64,000 bases of DNA. Origin: Candidatus Sedimenticola sp. (ex Thyasira tokunagai) (lineage in GTDB: Bacteria; Pseudomonadota; Gammaproteobacteria; Chromatiales; Chromatiaceae). This document shows positions 1 to 8,706 of this stretch, in pieces (position 1 is the stretch's first letter; every line of letters begins with the position of its first letter). The notes beneath the pieces are model-generated. The model did not search any database, had not been told where the DNA came from, and saw only the letters and a program-made list of their open reading frames with translations. The stretch lies in contig CP134874.1 in assembly GCA_037318855.1 (NCBI GenBank), forward strand, positions 4,155,001 to 4,219,000, written 5' to 3'. Both the position numbers and the translations under genes were made by a program.

Positions 1-874
1 CCAGTAATACTTTCACATCCCTGGGATTAAGCCCCTCTTCCACCTGTTTGGTCAGCGCTCCTATCTCAGTCATAGTCCTGAAGCTGAGAAGCTCATAGTA
101 GCGCCACATCAGGTCATCAGAGATTGACATCACCTTACCAAACATCTCATCCGGGGCATCCGCTATACCTATATAGTTATCCAGGGACTTGGACATTTTT
201 TGTACGCCGTCAAGCCCTTCAAGGATCGGCATCGTCAGGGCCACCTGAGGCTCCTGACCATAGGACTCCTGCAGTTGCCGGCCCACCAGCAGATTAAACT
301 TCTGGTCTGTACCACCCAGCTCAACGTCCGCCTTCATGGCGACCGAGTCGTAGCCCTGGACCAGTGGATAGAGAAATTCGTGGATCGAGATCGACTGACC
401 GCCTTTATAGCGCTTACTAAAGTCATCCCGCTCCAACATGCGCGCCACCGTATGCCGGGCCGCCAGCTGAATCATATCGGCCGAGTTCATCTGCCCCATC
501 CAGGACGAGTTGAAAAAGACCGTTGTTTTCTCCGCATCGAGAATTTTGAATACCTGATGTTCGTAGGTCTTGGCATTCTCCAGCACCTCTTCGCGAGTTA
601 AGGGAGGGCGCGTGGCGCTCTTGCCGGTAGGGTCTCCGATCATGGCAGTGAAGTCACCGATGAGAAACATCACCTCGTGACCCAGATCCTGAAATTGCCG
701 CAGCTTATTGATCAGTACCGTGTGACCAAGATGGAGATCAGGAGCAGTGGGATCAAAGCCGGCCTTTACACGCAGCGGCTTGCCACGCTCAAGCTTCTTT
801 ACCAGGGCATCTTCAACAAGTATCTCATCGGCACCTCGCCGAATGACTTCCATCGCCTCAGCGACTGATGTCAT
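1..874 (-). CDS. tyrS: tyrosyl-tRNA synthetase, N-terminal part (cut by window edge)
   Basis: This is a class I aminoacyl-tRNA synthetase that charges tRNA-Tyr in the cytoplasm. The reading frame starts at ATG 874 (MTSVAEAME) behind a GAGAGG Shine-Dalgarno, and is open to the left window edge, giving about 291 residues. Visible motifs are FDPTAPDLHLGH (the HIGH equivalent, near residue 45-55), IGDFTAMIGDPTG, and KMSKS near residue 245, so the Rossmann catalytic domain is complete. The C-terminal anticodon/S4 part lies outside the window. It is divergent from the M23 peptidase gene at 1087, with about 210 bp of intergenic DNA. The tyrS/M23/anmK order is common in gammaproteobacteria. Confidence 0.95.
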   Translation of the reverse strand, partial: MTSVAEAMEVIRRGADEILVEDALVKKLERGKPLRVKAGFDPTAPDLHLGHTVLINKLRQFQDLGHEVMFLIGDFTAMIGDPTGKSATRPPLTREEVLENAKTYEHQVFKILDAEKTTVFFNSSWMGQMNSADMIQLAARHTVARMLERDDFSKRYKGGQSISIHEFLYPLVQGYDSVAMKADVELGGTDQKFNLLVGRQLQESYGQEPQVALTMPILEGLDGVQKMSKSLDNYIGIADAPDEMFGKVMSISDDLMWRYYELLSFRTMTEIGALTKQVEEGLNPRDVKVLL

Positions 875-1086
875 GACCCACCTCTCATCTCGAATTAATT
901 AAGGTCGCACAATTTACAGGATGAGCTAATAAAAAGTAACCACTTCATAACAGGCTCATTAACCCAGATGAACGAGCTTCGGCTTGCCAAACAGCCATAA
1001 GCTCAGTATGTTCCTCTGATAGAGCTGGATTTTTTTCCATTCATAAACAATAATTGCATTAATTATCTAGGGATTAGCGCAGCCTC

Positions 1087-2616
1087 ATGATAAATGACTA
1101 CAGATCCCAGAGTGAACTTGGTGGTATAAATTCCAGCCGGAGTCACCACCGCCTGGGACTCATCGTCCTCGCAACCACAATTCTTTGTGCCTCTGCGATC
1201 TACGCTTCCATTCAGATCATGAGTGGTGGTACCACAGCTCAAATCGATAGTAACGTGATCTCTACAGCCCAGCAGCTGGAAGCTAAAAGTGGTGCAGCAG
1301 ATACGCAAACGGTCACTCTTCAGCTCCCGATCCCCAACATTAACGGTACCAGCCAGCCATTTCCATCCAAATTAGAGGTCAGAGCGACAGAAACGACCGT
1401 TACCCCATTACAGCAGAAGAGAGCTCATGAAGTAGCAAGCCCAATACCCCAGACTAAAACTATGACTGCAGAGTCGACCCCAACAGCTCCACCGGCGGCA
1501 GATCCCGGAAAGTGGTTCATCGAAAAGGTGAAATCGGGCGACTCACTGGCAAAAATATTTAATCGGCTTAACCTTTCACCCAACCTACTCCACCGGATTG
1601 TGCATAGCGGTAAAAAGGCAAAAGAATTAGCTAACATAAAGCCCGGAGAAACACTCAGAGTCAGGCTAGACGGTCAAGACGGTCTGCTTGAGCTAGTGCA
1701 TCAGCGGAGCCCAGTCCTCAGCCTGCACATCCTGCCCAAGGACGACAGCTTCATAAGCCGGGTCGATGAGCGAGCCCTGGAGAAACGGGTAACCCACACC
1801 AGTGGCAGCATCAGCAACTCCCTCTATCAGAGCGCTCAAGAGGCGGGGCTTTCCGACTCATTGATTATGGAACTGGCCAATATCTTTGGCTGGGATATTG
1901 ATTTTGCCTTGGAGATACGTGCAGGTGACCACTTCAGTGTCATCTATGAAGAGAACTATCTGGATGGCGAAAAGTATCGCAATGGCTCCATCCTGGCCGC
2001 CGAATTTATTAATCGGGGAAAAGTGTTTCGCGCCATCCGGCACGAAGATGAAAATGGCCACAGCAACTACTACTCGCCCAAAGGCAACAGTATGCGCAAG
2101 GCATTCCTTCGCGCCCCTGTAGATTTTCGCAGGATATCATCCAATTTCACCAAGTCACGCTGGCACCCGGTATTAGGCAAAAAGCGCCCTCACCGCGGCG
2201 TCGATTATGCCGCTGCCATCGGCACCCACATCAAGGCGGCTGGTGATGGCAAAGTGATCTTTCGGGGTCGCAAAGGGGGCTATGGCAATACTGTCATCAT
2301 CAAACACGCCAACCAGTACACCACCCTTTACGCTCATATGTCCAAGTTCCGCGGCAAGGTCAAGAAGGGTAGTCGTGTAAGCCAGGGGCAGGTAATCGGC
2401 TATGTCGGTAAGACAGGTCGTACCACCGGCCCCCACCTTCACTATGAGCTCCGAATCAATGGCGTTCATCGCAACCCAAGAACTGTGAAGCTGCCAAGCA
2501 GCGCACCCATCGCAAAGAAGCACCGTGCTGACTTCACTCGTGTAAGCCGGCCGCTGCTGGCCCGACTGGACCTGATCTCGAGCAGCCGAATGTTGGCAGA
2601 GACGAAGACTCAGTAG
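1087..2616 (+). CDS. M23 family peptidoglycan endopeptidase (MepM/YebA-like)
   Basis: This is a probable periplasmic, membrane-anchored D,D-endopeptidase that cuts peptide cross-links in peptidoglycan. The 509 residues start with a single membrane segment around 22-42 and a Pro/Thr-rich linker. An OapA/LysM-like domain (KWFIEKVKSGDSLAKIF, about 143-200) follows, then a middle domain. The LytM/M23 domain (about 360-465) carries HRGVD (H369, D373) and HLHYE (H450, H452), the zinc-ligand signatures. It ends 6 nt before anmK, so murein cutting and anhydro-MurNAc salvage are probably co-transcribed. The start at 1087 lacks a strong Shine-Dalgarno, and a slightly different start is possible. Confidence 0.9.
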   Translation: MINDYRSQSELGGINSSRSHHRLGLIVLATTILCASAIYASIQIMSGGTTAQIDSNVISTAQQLEAKSGAADTQTVTLQLPIPNINGTSQPFPSKLEVRATETTVTPLQQKRAHEVASPIPQTKTMTAESTPTAPPAADPGKWFIEKVKSGDSLAKIFNRLNLSPNLLHRIVHSGKKAKELANIKPGETLRVRLDGQDGLLELVHQRSPVLSLHILPKDDSFISRVDERALEKRVTHTSGSISNSLYQSAQEAGLSDSLIMELANIFGWDIDFALEIRAGDHFSVIYEENYLDGEKYRNGSILAAEFINRGKVFRAIRHEDENGHSNYYSPKGNSMRKAFLRAPVDFRRISSNFTKSRWHPVLGKKRPHRGVDYAAAIGTHIKAAGDGKVIFRGRKGGYGNTVIIKHANQYTTLYAHMSKFRGKVKKGSRVSQGQVIGYVGKTGRTTGPHLHYELRINGVHRNPRTVKLPSSAPIAKKHRADFTRVSRPLLARLDLISSSRMLAETKTQ

Positions 2617-2622
2617 TCGCGG

Positions 2623-3732
2623 GTGAAAAACGGCCTCTACATCGGACTGATGTCCGGCACCAGCATCGATAGTATCGATAGTGTGCTGGTAGATTTTCAG
2701 CCCGACGGGCTAAAGCTCATCTCCCACTTCGAATATCCATGGCCACCGGAACTTAAACAGCGACTTCGCCGCCTAACCCTCCCGGGAGAAAATGAGATCG
2801 ACCTTATGGGCGAGCTCGATTCAGAGGTAGCCGATCACTTTGCGGATTGCACCAATCGTCTGATCAAACAGGCCGACATCAGACCGAACAACATCCTGGC
2901 AATCGGCTCCCATGGACAGACAATACGCCATCGCCCCGACATCAAATACCCATTTACACTGCAGATTGGCGACCCGAACCGAGTAGCTGAAAAGACAGGG
3001 ATTACGGTAGTCGCAGATTTTCGTAGAAGAGATATAGCTGCCGGTGGGCAAGGCGCACCATTGGTACCCGCCTTTCATGCAGACCTGCTCAGCAACCCCG
3101 GGGAACAACGCGCCATTCTCAATATTGGCGGCATCGCCAACCTCACCCTGCTACCCGGCAAGAAGGAGCTTGTTTGTGGCTTTGATACCGGACCCGGCAA
3201 CACCTTAATGGACAGCTGGGCTCGGCGTCACCTACAGAGAGCTCGAGACAACGACGGCGAATGGGCTGCAAGCGGCACTGTTGTCCAAGCCCTACTCGAG
3301 ACCATGCTTGCGGACCCCTACTTCGAACACTCTCCACCCAAAAGCACCGGCCCTGAATATTTCAGCGTGGCGTGGATTGATAATGTACTGCAGGATTACA
3401 GCGACAAGTCAGCAGCTGATATACAGGCGACGCTGACAGCGCTAACGGCAGAAAGCGTCTGCCGCGCATTGAAAACAGCGCTCCCTGAGTGCAGAAGGGT
3501 AATCATCTGCGGGGGAGGAGTCCATAACGGTGAGCTAATGAGGCAGCTGAGTATCCGGCTGACGGATACTGTCGTGGAAACAACCGCACTACACGGACTC
3601 CCCCCAGATCAAGTGGAAGCCATTGCATTTGCCTGGCTGGCTCGCAGAACCCTCAGTGGGGTAGCGGGAAATCTACCAAAAGTGACCGGAGCAACTCGTC
3701 CCGTTGTACTCGGCGGCATCTATCCGGCATAA
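2623..3732 (+). CDS. anmK: anhydro-N-acetylmuramic acid kinase
   Basis: AnmK phosphorylates and opens 1,6-anhydro-MurNAc released during murein turnover, giving MurNAc-6-phosphate. The 369 residues match the usual family length. The N-terminal phosphate-binding loop reads LMSGTSIDSID, where the family usually has GTSxDGxD, so Ser replaces Gly. Other family signatures are GSHGQT, ADFRRRD, NIGGIANLT, GFDTGPGN and ICGGGVHN. The start is GTG at 2623, 6 nt after the M23 peptidase stop, which supports an operon. It converges on erpA. Confidence 0.93.
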   Translation: MKNGLYIGLMSGTSIDSIDSVLVDFQPDGLKLISHFEYPWPPELKQRLRRLTLPGENEIDLMGELDSEVADHFADCTNRLIKQADIRPNNILAIGSHGQTIRHRPDIKYPFTLQIGDPNRVAEKTGITVVADFRRRDIAAGGQGAPLVPAFHADLLSNPGEQRAILNIGGIANLTLLPGKKELVCGFDTGPGNTLMDSWARRHLQRARDNDGEWAASGTVVQALLETMLADPYFEHSPPKSTGPEYFSVAWIDNVLQDYSDKSAADIQATLTALTAESVCRALKTALPECRRVIICGGGVHNGELMRQLSIRLTDTVVETTALHGLPPDQVEAIAFAWLARRTLSGVAGNLPKVTGATRPVVLGGIYPA

Positions 3733-3766
3733 CCGCACCAGACACTGTAGCGCTGAAGTGGAATAC

Positions 3767-4120
3767 TCAGACTGAGAATGACGATCCACAGCCACAGGTA
3801 GTGGCGGCGTTAGGATTGCGAATGACAAACTGCGAACCCTGAAGACCCTCGGTGTAATCCACCTCAGAACCGCCAAGATACTGCATGCTCATAGGGTCGA
3901 CCAGCAGAGTCACACCATCGGTGACAACACGGAGATCACCCTCCTTCTCTTCCTCATCGAAGGCAAAACCGTACTGAAAACCCGAACAACCACCGCCCTG
4001 GATGTAGACCCGCAGCATAAGATCAGGCTTTCCCTCCTCTTCAATCAGGGCAGCTACCTTGGAAGCCGCAGCAGCTGTAAAGACCAGGGAAGTTTCGCTT
4101 TCAGTTTCAGCAACACTCAT
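3767..4120 (-). CDS. erpA: iron-sulfur cluster insertion protein ErpA (A-type carrier)
   Basis: This is an A-type carrier that passes [4Fe-4S] clusters to apo-proteins. The three conserved cysteines are visible in GGGCSGFQYG and in the C-terminal CGCGSSFSV, the latter being an ErpA/IscA hallmark. The frame is open upstream to 4180, but ATG 4120 (MSVAETESE) has a GGAG Shine-Dalgarno at good spacing and gives the usual length of about 117 residues. It lies downstream of argC, the DUF6776 gene and the bactofilin on the same strand. A second, divergent A-type protein lies at 8217-8603. Confidence 0.93.
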   Translation of the reverse strand: MSVAETESETSLVFTAAAASKVAALIEEEGKPDLMLRVYIQGGGCSGFQYGFAFDEEEKEGDLRVVTDGVTLLVDPMSMQYLGGSEVDYTEGLQGSQFVIRNPNAATTCGCGSSFSV

Positions 4121-4234
4121 TGACAAACTCCGGGATATCGACATGAAACGCCACCCTGAGGTGGCGTTATTTCTCTCCATTATGCTTTTCTGAGCATTTT
4201 AGTCAAGTATTTTTACCGACGACCCACTGGATGA

Positions 4235-4717
4235 TTACTGCGGCCGGGAGGCACTCTCATCCAGACCTTCACCAGCAGCGACAGCTTCTGTTTCGGCGGC
4301 CACTAGGGAGGTATCCTCCTCGCGACCTCCATCGTAACCGAGCATCCGCGGCTCCCCTTCATCTGAGTGGATTAGCTGACCATTGACCTCTGCACCCATG
4401 TTCATCTCAAGCAGATTGTAGTAAACCGTTCCAGACACTTTTGCCTTGGGGGCAAGCTCCACCCGCTCTGAAGCATAGACATCACCTATAACCTCACCAT
4501 TGATAGTGATATTTGGTACGCTAACATCACCTTCAATTTTCCCTTTCTCACTCAGCGTCAGAGCTGAGCTTTTATCACCCTGCTCAACCAGGATATTGCC
4601 ATTAACAACACCATCTACATGGAGACCCCCGCTGAACGTCATATCACCCCTGATGGTCGTTCCACTGCCAATGACAGTAGCAATTTTTGGCGCCCTGAAT
4701 TTTTTAAACCTTGCCAT
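4235..4717 (-). CDS. bactofilin family cytoskeletal protein
   Basis: The 160 residues hold a central beta-helix typical of bactofilins (DUF583), seen as short repeats such as IGSGTTIRGDMTFSGGLHVDG and KIEGDVSVPNITINGEVIGDV-type turns. Flexible, acidic tails flank it (the C-terminal tail is rich in E, A and S). Bactofilins polymerise without nucleotide and often scaffold cell-wall enzymes at the inner membrane. There is a good AGAGGG Shine-Dalgarno before ATG 4717. It sits between erpA and the DUF6776 gene. The link to the nearby M23 peptidase and anmK is suggestive only. Confidence 0.88.
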   Translation of the reverse strand: MARFKKFRAPKIATVIGSGTTIRGDMTFSGGLHVDGVVNGNILVEQGDKSSALTLSEKGKIEGDVSVPNITINGEVIGDVYASERVELAPKAKVSGTVYYNLLEMNMGAEVNGQLIHSDEGEPRMLGYDGGREEDTSLVAAETEAVAAGEGLDESASRPQ

Positions 4718-4732
4718 GGAATTTCCCTCTGT

Positions 4733-5455
4733 TTAACCCGCTACCAGCCAATCAAAACGTTTTTCCAACGGTGGTAGCTTTTTGTTAGTCGGCTTAATAT
4801 TGACAATCATACTCCGAGGGAGGAAACCCTCAGGCAGAGAAATCTCTCCGTCGATATCCTGGAAATGCCGAAAACGCATTTTCAGTTTCTCACTACCTCC
4901 ATCCGAAAGCTCCTGCAGCGAAAGTGTCGACACCACCTCCCCACGCTCACCCTCCACCTCAATATGGATCCACCCAGTGGCGGTACCCGCATCCTTCAAC
5001 GCCTGACTGACAGTGAAACGGTAATGATAGCGGTTCTTGCCTGCCTTTTTATCCAGCTTAAAGCCCTGAACATAAAGCCCTTCCGTGGTGACACTGCTCG
5101 AAACAATGCGTTTGAGAAGAGAGAGCTCATGAGCGAGCTTTATACGCTCCTCCTGCTCACTCTTTAGCTCAACGCCAAGCTGGAGAGCCGCCTCGCGATC
5201 GATCTGCCCCGATCGCTCAAGGAGTGCCACCTGTTTTCGCAATGCTTGCCGCTCAGCTTCCAGTACCGACTGCTTCTGCTCCAGCGCTTTTACCCGTGAA
5301 GCCTGATCACTCGACCCGGCAACCTGCTGATGAACAGAATTACCGCCTCCGTAATATGACAGAAGAGAGAGCAGCAACGCTGACAGCAAAAGCACCCACA
5401 GCACCTTAATCCGCCAGTCTGAGCCTTGGGTAATCCGCGGAGTATCATAACTCAT
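4733..5455 (-). CDS. membrane-anchored coiled-coil protein (DUF6776-like)
   Basis: This is a protein of unknown function of about 240 residues. It has one N-terminal membrane helix (VLWVLLLSALLLSLLSYYGG), then a predicted coiled coil rich in Q/E/A/L (about residues 45-105). A beta-rich C-terminal domain follows (YHYRFTVSQALKDAGTATGW). I place it in the DUF6776 group because of its architecture and because it sits between argC and a bactofilin gene, an arrangement I recall from related gammaproteobacteria. ATG 5455 was chosen. A TTG at 5467 is the alternative and would abut the argC stop. Confidence 0.7.
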   Translation of the reverse strand: MSYDTPRITQGSDWRIKVLWVLLLSALLLSLLSYYGGGNSVHQQVAGSSDQASRVKALEQKQSVLEAERQALRKQVALLERSGQIDREAALQLGVELKSEQEERIKLAHELSLLKRIVSSSVTTEGLYVQGFKLDKKAGKNRYHYRFTVSQALKDAGTATGWIHIEVEGERGEVVSTLSLQELSDGGSEKLKMRFRHFQDIDGEISLPEGFLPRSMIVNIKPTNKKLPPLEKRFDWLVAG

Positions 5456-5467
5456 GCACAAAACCAA

Positions 5468-6496
5468 TCAGGGCAACAGTGCCACGGCTTCCAGACCTGA
5501 CGTCTCAGACAAGCCCAGCATCAAGTTCATATTCTGCACTGCCTGCCCCGCAGCACCCTTCACCAGATTATCAATTACCGACAGAATCACCAGTGTATCG
5601 CCACCTTGTGGTCGATGAGCCGCTATCCGACAATGATTCACCCCACGGACACTCCGCGTCTCGGGGTGCGCTCCCTCCGGCAAAACATCAACAAACGGCT
5701 CAGCCATGTAGCGCTCTTCAAATAATGACTGCAGATCCAAGTCTCCGCTGACACGCCCGTAGAGCGTTGCGTGAATTCCCCGTATCATCGGCAATAGGTG
5801 AGGAACAAAGGTAAGCCCAACCTCTTTTCCGGCAACCACAGAGAGATTCTGCCTTATCTCCGGCAGATGGCGATGACCAGGCACAGCGTAAGCCTTAAAA
5901 CTCTCACCCACTTCACCCATCAACATAGCCGTACTTGCCCCACGCCCGGCACCACTTACACCGGATTTACAATCTGCCACCAAACCATCGACGTCAACTA
6001 TGCCAGCCTCAACCAGCGGTAAAAAACCCAGCGTGGCTGCCGTTGGATAGCATCCGGGATTTGCCACCAGGCGAGCACCGCAGATCGCTTCACGATTAAG
6101 CTCCGGCAAGCCGTAAACGGCCTCTTCGACCAACTCGGGACAGGCGTGCTCCATACCATACCACTGCTGCCAGGTTGCGATATCCTTGATTCTGAAGTCC
6201 GCTGCGAGATCGATAACACGGCAGCCCTGAGCGAGCAATTCAGGCACCATCTTCATTGCCGTGCCGTTGGGTGTGGCAAAAAACACCAGATCACAGCTCT
6301 TCAGTTGCTCGAGATCCGGCTCGGAAAATGCCAGATCAATATGGCCACGCAGGTTAGGATACATATCCGCCACAGGGAGGCCTGCCTCTGAGCGAGAGGT
6401 TATCACCGAAACCTCTACATCAGGATGCACCACCAACAGACGCAAAAGCTCCACACCGGTGTAGCCGGTCCCCCCTACGATTCCAACCTTAATCAT
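5468..6496 (-). CDS. argC: N-acetyl-gamma-glutamyl-phosphate reductase
   Basis: ArgC catalyses the third step of arginine synthesis, the NADPH-dependent reduction of N-acetylglutamyl phosphate to the semialdehyde. The N-terminal nucleotide-binding loop is GIVGGTGYTG. The catalytic cysteine lies in NPGCYPTAA, and the tail has HLPEI and HLLPMIRGI signatures. ATG 6496 is preferred over an upstream TTG at 6508. Upstream on the same strand a TACAAT -10-like box lies at 6550-6555, and a short GC hairpin (5-bp stem, 6515-6530) sits just before the start. About 105 nt upstream of the start ends a separate terminator-bounded RNA unit (see 6600-6701), which may be either an sRNA or an argC leader. Confidence 0.94.
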   Translation of the reverse strand: MIKVGIVGGTGYTGVELLRLLVVHPDVEVSVITSRSEAGLPVADMYPNLRGHIDLAFSEPDLEQLKSCDLVFFATPNGTAMKMVPELLAQGCRVIDLAADFRIKDIATWQQWYGMEHACPELVEEAVYGLPELNREAICGARLVANPGCYPTAATLGFLPLVEAGIVDVDGLVADCKSGVSGAGRGASTAMLMGEVGESFKAYAVPGHRHLPEIRQNLSVVAGKEVGLTFVPHLLPMIRGIHATLYGRVSGDLDLQSLFEERYMAEPFVDVLPEGAHPETRSVRGVNHCRIAAHRPQGGDTLVILSVIDNLVKGAAGQAVQNMNLMLGLSETSGLEAVALLP

Positions 6497-6599
6497 GACA
6501 TTAACCAAAAATTAGCGCGAAAGCCCGCGCAATAGAAAAACGATCGATAATTGTACGGCTCAATAGGGAAAAGCGGAAGAGGAGGAGATAATTCAGGCA

Positions 6600-6701
6600 A
6601 ATAAAAAGCGGCCGCAGCCGCTCAAACATACAGTGACAATTTTTATTAATACCTTTTACCTGCAATATCGAGTATTGCAGACGTCACATTCCTTTAACTT
6701 G
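6600..6701 (-). ncRNA. candidate small RNA or argC leader attenuator, about 100 nt
   Basis: There is no protein gene here, but the minus strand shows a complete transcription unit. A near-consensus promoter (6708-6736) is followed by a perfect 8-bp stem-loop (CTGCAATA/TATTGCAG with a 5-nt loop, 6660-6680). An AU-rich single-stranded stretch comes next, then an intrinsic terminator (AGCGGC/GCCGCT stem at 6607-6622 followed by TTTTATTT). A GUGAC/GUCAC pairing can close the 5' half around the first hairpin. The layout of structured 5' half, A/U-rich stretch and terminator resembles Hfq-type sRNAs. Because it points at argC and ends about 105 nt before it, an attenuator leader is the main alternative. 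I do not recognise the family. Confidence 0.6.
6607..6622 (-). terminator. intrinsic terminator of the candidate RNA
   Basis: This is a 6-bp GC-rich stem with a 4-nt loop. It is followed on the minus strand by a run of T with one A interruption (6600-6606), a classic Rho-independent signal. Confidence 0.65.
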
Positions 6702-6707
6702 GTCTTT

Positions 6708-6736
6708 AATATATCGATAAGTGGCTGCGAGGTCAA
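6708..6736 (-). promoter_or_regulatory. sigma70-type promoter for the 6600-6701 RNA
   Basis: On the minus strand the -35 box is TTGACC (6731-6736) and the -10 box is TATATT (6708-6713), separated by exactly 17 nt. Each differs from consensus at one base. The predicted start is near 6701. This is one of the best promoter matches seen by eye in the window. Confidence 0.65.
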
Positions 6737-6950
6737 TACCACCATTTGAAGTAAGGTAAAACCGAAACATTCACCCTTTAAAATCACTTGATTTGGTGCC
6801 TTTCATCCCGATATTTCAGGTAAGCACGAAATTATTTCCGAAAGCAGGCCCACGCATCGACTACCCGCCCCCGAGGCAAAACGATATCATTAGCTCTATG
6901 ATAAGTGGATAGGATGCTGAAGATAACAACTCGGCAAACAGGAGAAGCAG

Positions 6951-7643
6951 ATGGAAACCATTGAGATAATATCCTTGACCCTGGGCGTCGCCTGGGCCTC
7001 CGGCATCAATCTCTACGCTGCAGTCCTGGTGCTTGGATACATGGGAATGACCGGCAATCTCACACTCCCACCCGGCCTGGAGCTGCTCTCAGATCCTATG
7101 GTGATGGCCGCCGCCGGCCTTATGTACATGGTGGAGTTTGTTGCCGACAAGACACCTGGAGTGGATACCGCCTGGGATGGCCTCCACACCTTTATCCGCA
7201 TCCCTGCCGGGGCGATACTTGCCGCCGGAATGGCGGAGGGGCTGGAGATAAGCCAAGCCGCAGAGTTTGCCGCCTTGCTGGTTGGCGGCGGACTCGCCGC
7301 CAGTAGCCACCTGACCAAAGCCAGCAGCCGCGTACTGATCAACACTTCACCTGAACCCTTCAGCAACTGGACCGCTTCGATTACAGAGGATCTGGTGGTA
7401 ATCGGGGGGCTCTGGGCATCACTCAACCACCCCTGGTTTTTTGTCGTCGCTATCGTTATCTTTATCCTGCTTGTAGTCTGGTTACTACCAAAAATATGGC
7501 GGACGCTAAAAAGAATTTTCCGCGCTATCGGCGAGTTCTTCGGGGGTAAATCCAGTAAAGACACCCCAACGGAATCCACCGGTAGCAAGCGCGGTGACAT
7601 TCTCCGAGCTCTGTACCACGATGCCGACGAAAAACCGAAATAG
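6951..7643 (+). CDS. DUF4126 family membrane protein
   Basis: This 230-residue inner-membrane protein has several hydrophobic helices and glycine-rich turns. The start ASGINLYAAVLVLGYMG and later AGAILAAGMAEG and LVGGGLAASSHLTKA are typical of DUF4126. The C-terminus is a charged cytoplasmic tail. Function is unknown for the family. AGGAG lies at good spacing before ATG 6951. A hemJ-like gene follows 62 bp downstream on the same strand. Confidence 0.75.
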   Translation: METIEIISLTLGVAWASGINLYAAVLVLGYMGMTGNLTLPPGLELLSDPMVMAAAGLMYMVEFVADKTPGVDTAWDGLHTFIRIPAGAILAAGMAEGLEISQAAEFAALLVGGGLAASSHLTKASSRVLINTSPEPFSNWTASITEDLVVIGGLWASLNHPWFFVVAIVIFILLVVWLLPKIWRTLKRIFRAIGEFFGGKSSKDTPTESTGSKRGDILRALYHDADEKPK

Positions 7644-7705
7644 CGCTACCTGATCGTTCAGAACTCCATCTATATCACCACACAAAATCAGAGGAAAAGC
7701 ACACT

Positions 7706-8131
7706 ATGTTGTGGGTAAAAGCCGGTCACCTTATCTTTCTTATCTCATGGTATGTCGGTCTGTTTTATCTGCCCCGTCTATTTGTTCATCACGCCATGTC
7801 CGAGGACTCAGCCACCAGAGAGCGGCTGGAGATCATGGAGCGAAAACTGTTCTGGTTTGTCACCCCTTGGGCCCTGCTGACAATAATTCTGGGGTTTGTG
7901 CTTGCCTGGTCCTATGGCTGGACGGCTTTCGAGATGATGCACTGGCTACAGCTGAAGATTTTTCTAGTCGCAATACTTATCGGCTATCACGTCTGGTGTT
8001 GGAAATTGATGCTGCAGTTCCGTAACAGCGACAGCAATCCGCATAGCCATGTGTGGTTTCGCTGGTTCAATGAGTTTCCCCTATTGATTCTGGTGGCCAC
8101 CGTGCTGCTGGTGGTATTGAAACCCTTTTAA
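7706..8131 (+). CDS. hemJ: protoporphyrinogen oxidase HemJ family (UPF0093)
   Basis: HemJ is a small integral-membrane enzyme that oxidises protoporphyrinogen IX to protoporphyrin IX in bacteria lacking HemG/HemY. The 141 residues hold about four membrane helices. The N-terminus MLWVKAGHLIFLISWYVGL contains the conserved His, followed by FYLPRLFVHHA. The family RxFNE-type motif reads RWFNEFPLL near the C-terminus. A strong bidirectional terminator follows. Another haem-pathway gene, hemL, is at 11281. Confidence 0.85.
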   Translation: MLWVKAGHLIFLISWYVGLFYLPRLFVHHAMSEDSATRERLEIMERKLFWFVTPWALLTIILGFVLAWSYGWTAFEMMHWLQLKIFLVAILIGYHVWCWKLMLQFRNSDSNPHSHVWFRWFNEFPLLILVATVLLVVLKPF

Positions 8132-8147
8132 TCAATTGACGGGTACA

Positions 8148-8186
8148 AAAAACCCGCTGCACAGTCTAGCTGTGCAGCGGGTTTTT
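8148..8186. terminator. bidirectional intrinsic terminator between hemJ and the iscA-like gene
   Basis: A 17-bp perfect stem (left arm 8148-8164, right arm 8170-8186, loop TCTAG) has an A-run on its left and a T-run on its right. It can terminate both the plus-strand hemJ transcript and the convergent minus-strand iscA-like transcript. Confidence 0.9.
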
Positions 8187-8216
8187 GATATGAGCTAAAG
8201 CTTAGGCTTAGCTTAC

Positions 8217-8603
8217 TTAGCTGCAACCGCCCCCGCCACCCTGGGACGAAGACCCACAGGTTCCGCAGCCACTGCTGCCACTAACGGGCTGCAGGTTATT
8301 GAAAACAAAACTGGCGTTGCCTTCGCCTTGATCAACGAAATCGATCTCTACACCGCGCAGATACTGCATAGTGTTGCTATCAACGATGACATCAAAGCCT
8401 TCACACTTGAGCGTGGCGTCATCATCGTTAACTTGATCGGTAAAGGTCATGCCGAAGCTGATACCGCTGCAGCCACCGGGGGTTGCATAGACGCGGATAC
8501 CCTTAATCTCTTCTTCAACCTGCCCTACCAGCTCAACCATTTTACTCTGGGCTGGGCTTGAAACGGTGAGATCCTCTTCCTTCAGTAAAGTAGTCTCGCT
8601 CAT
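8217..8603 (-). CDS. A-type Fe-S carrier (IscA/HesB family) with Gly/Cys tail
   Basis: This is a second iron-sulfur assembly accessory protein of 128 residues. The conserved cysteines lie in GGCSGISFG and in CGTCGSS. In ErpA the C-terminal pair is CGCG; here it is CxxC-like (CGTCG) and is followed by an unusual SQGGGGGCS tail that adds a final cysteine. A GGAG Shine-Dalgarno precedes ATG 8603. No iscS/iscU/suf genes are adjacent, so its partners are unknown. It converges on hemJ. Confidence 0.85.
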   Translation of the reverse strand: MSETTLLKEEDLTVSSPAQSKMVELVGQVEEEIKGIRVYATPGGCSGISFGMTFTDQVNDDDATLKCEGFDVIVDSNTMQYLRGVEIDFVDQGEGNASFVFNNLQPVSGSSGCGTCGSSSQGGGGGCS

Positions 8604-8706
8604 ACAACAATACTCCGGTAAATCTTTAATGGAACTTGATAATATATCAATTTTCCCCCATTACCACCACAGAATTATAGGGGTTTAACGAAAAAAGCGG
8701 TTTGCA

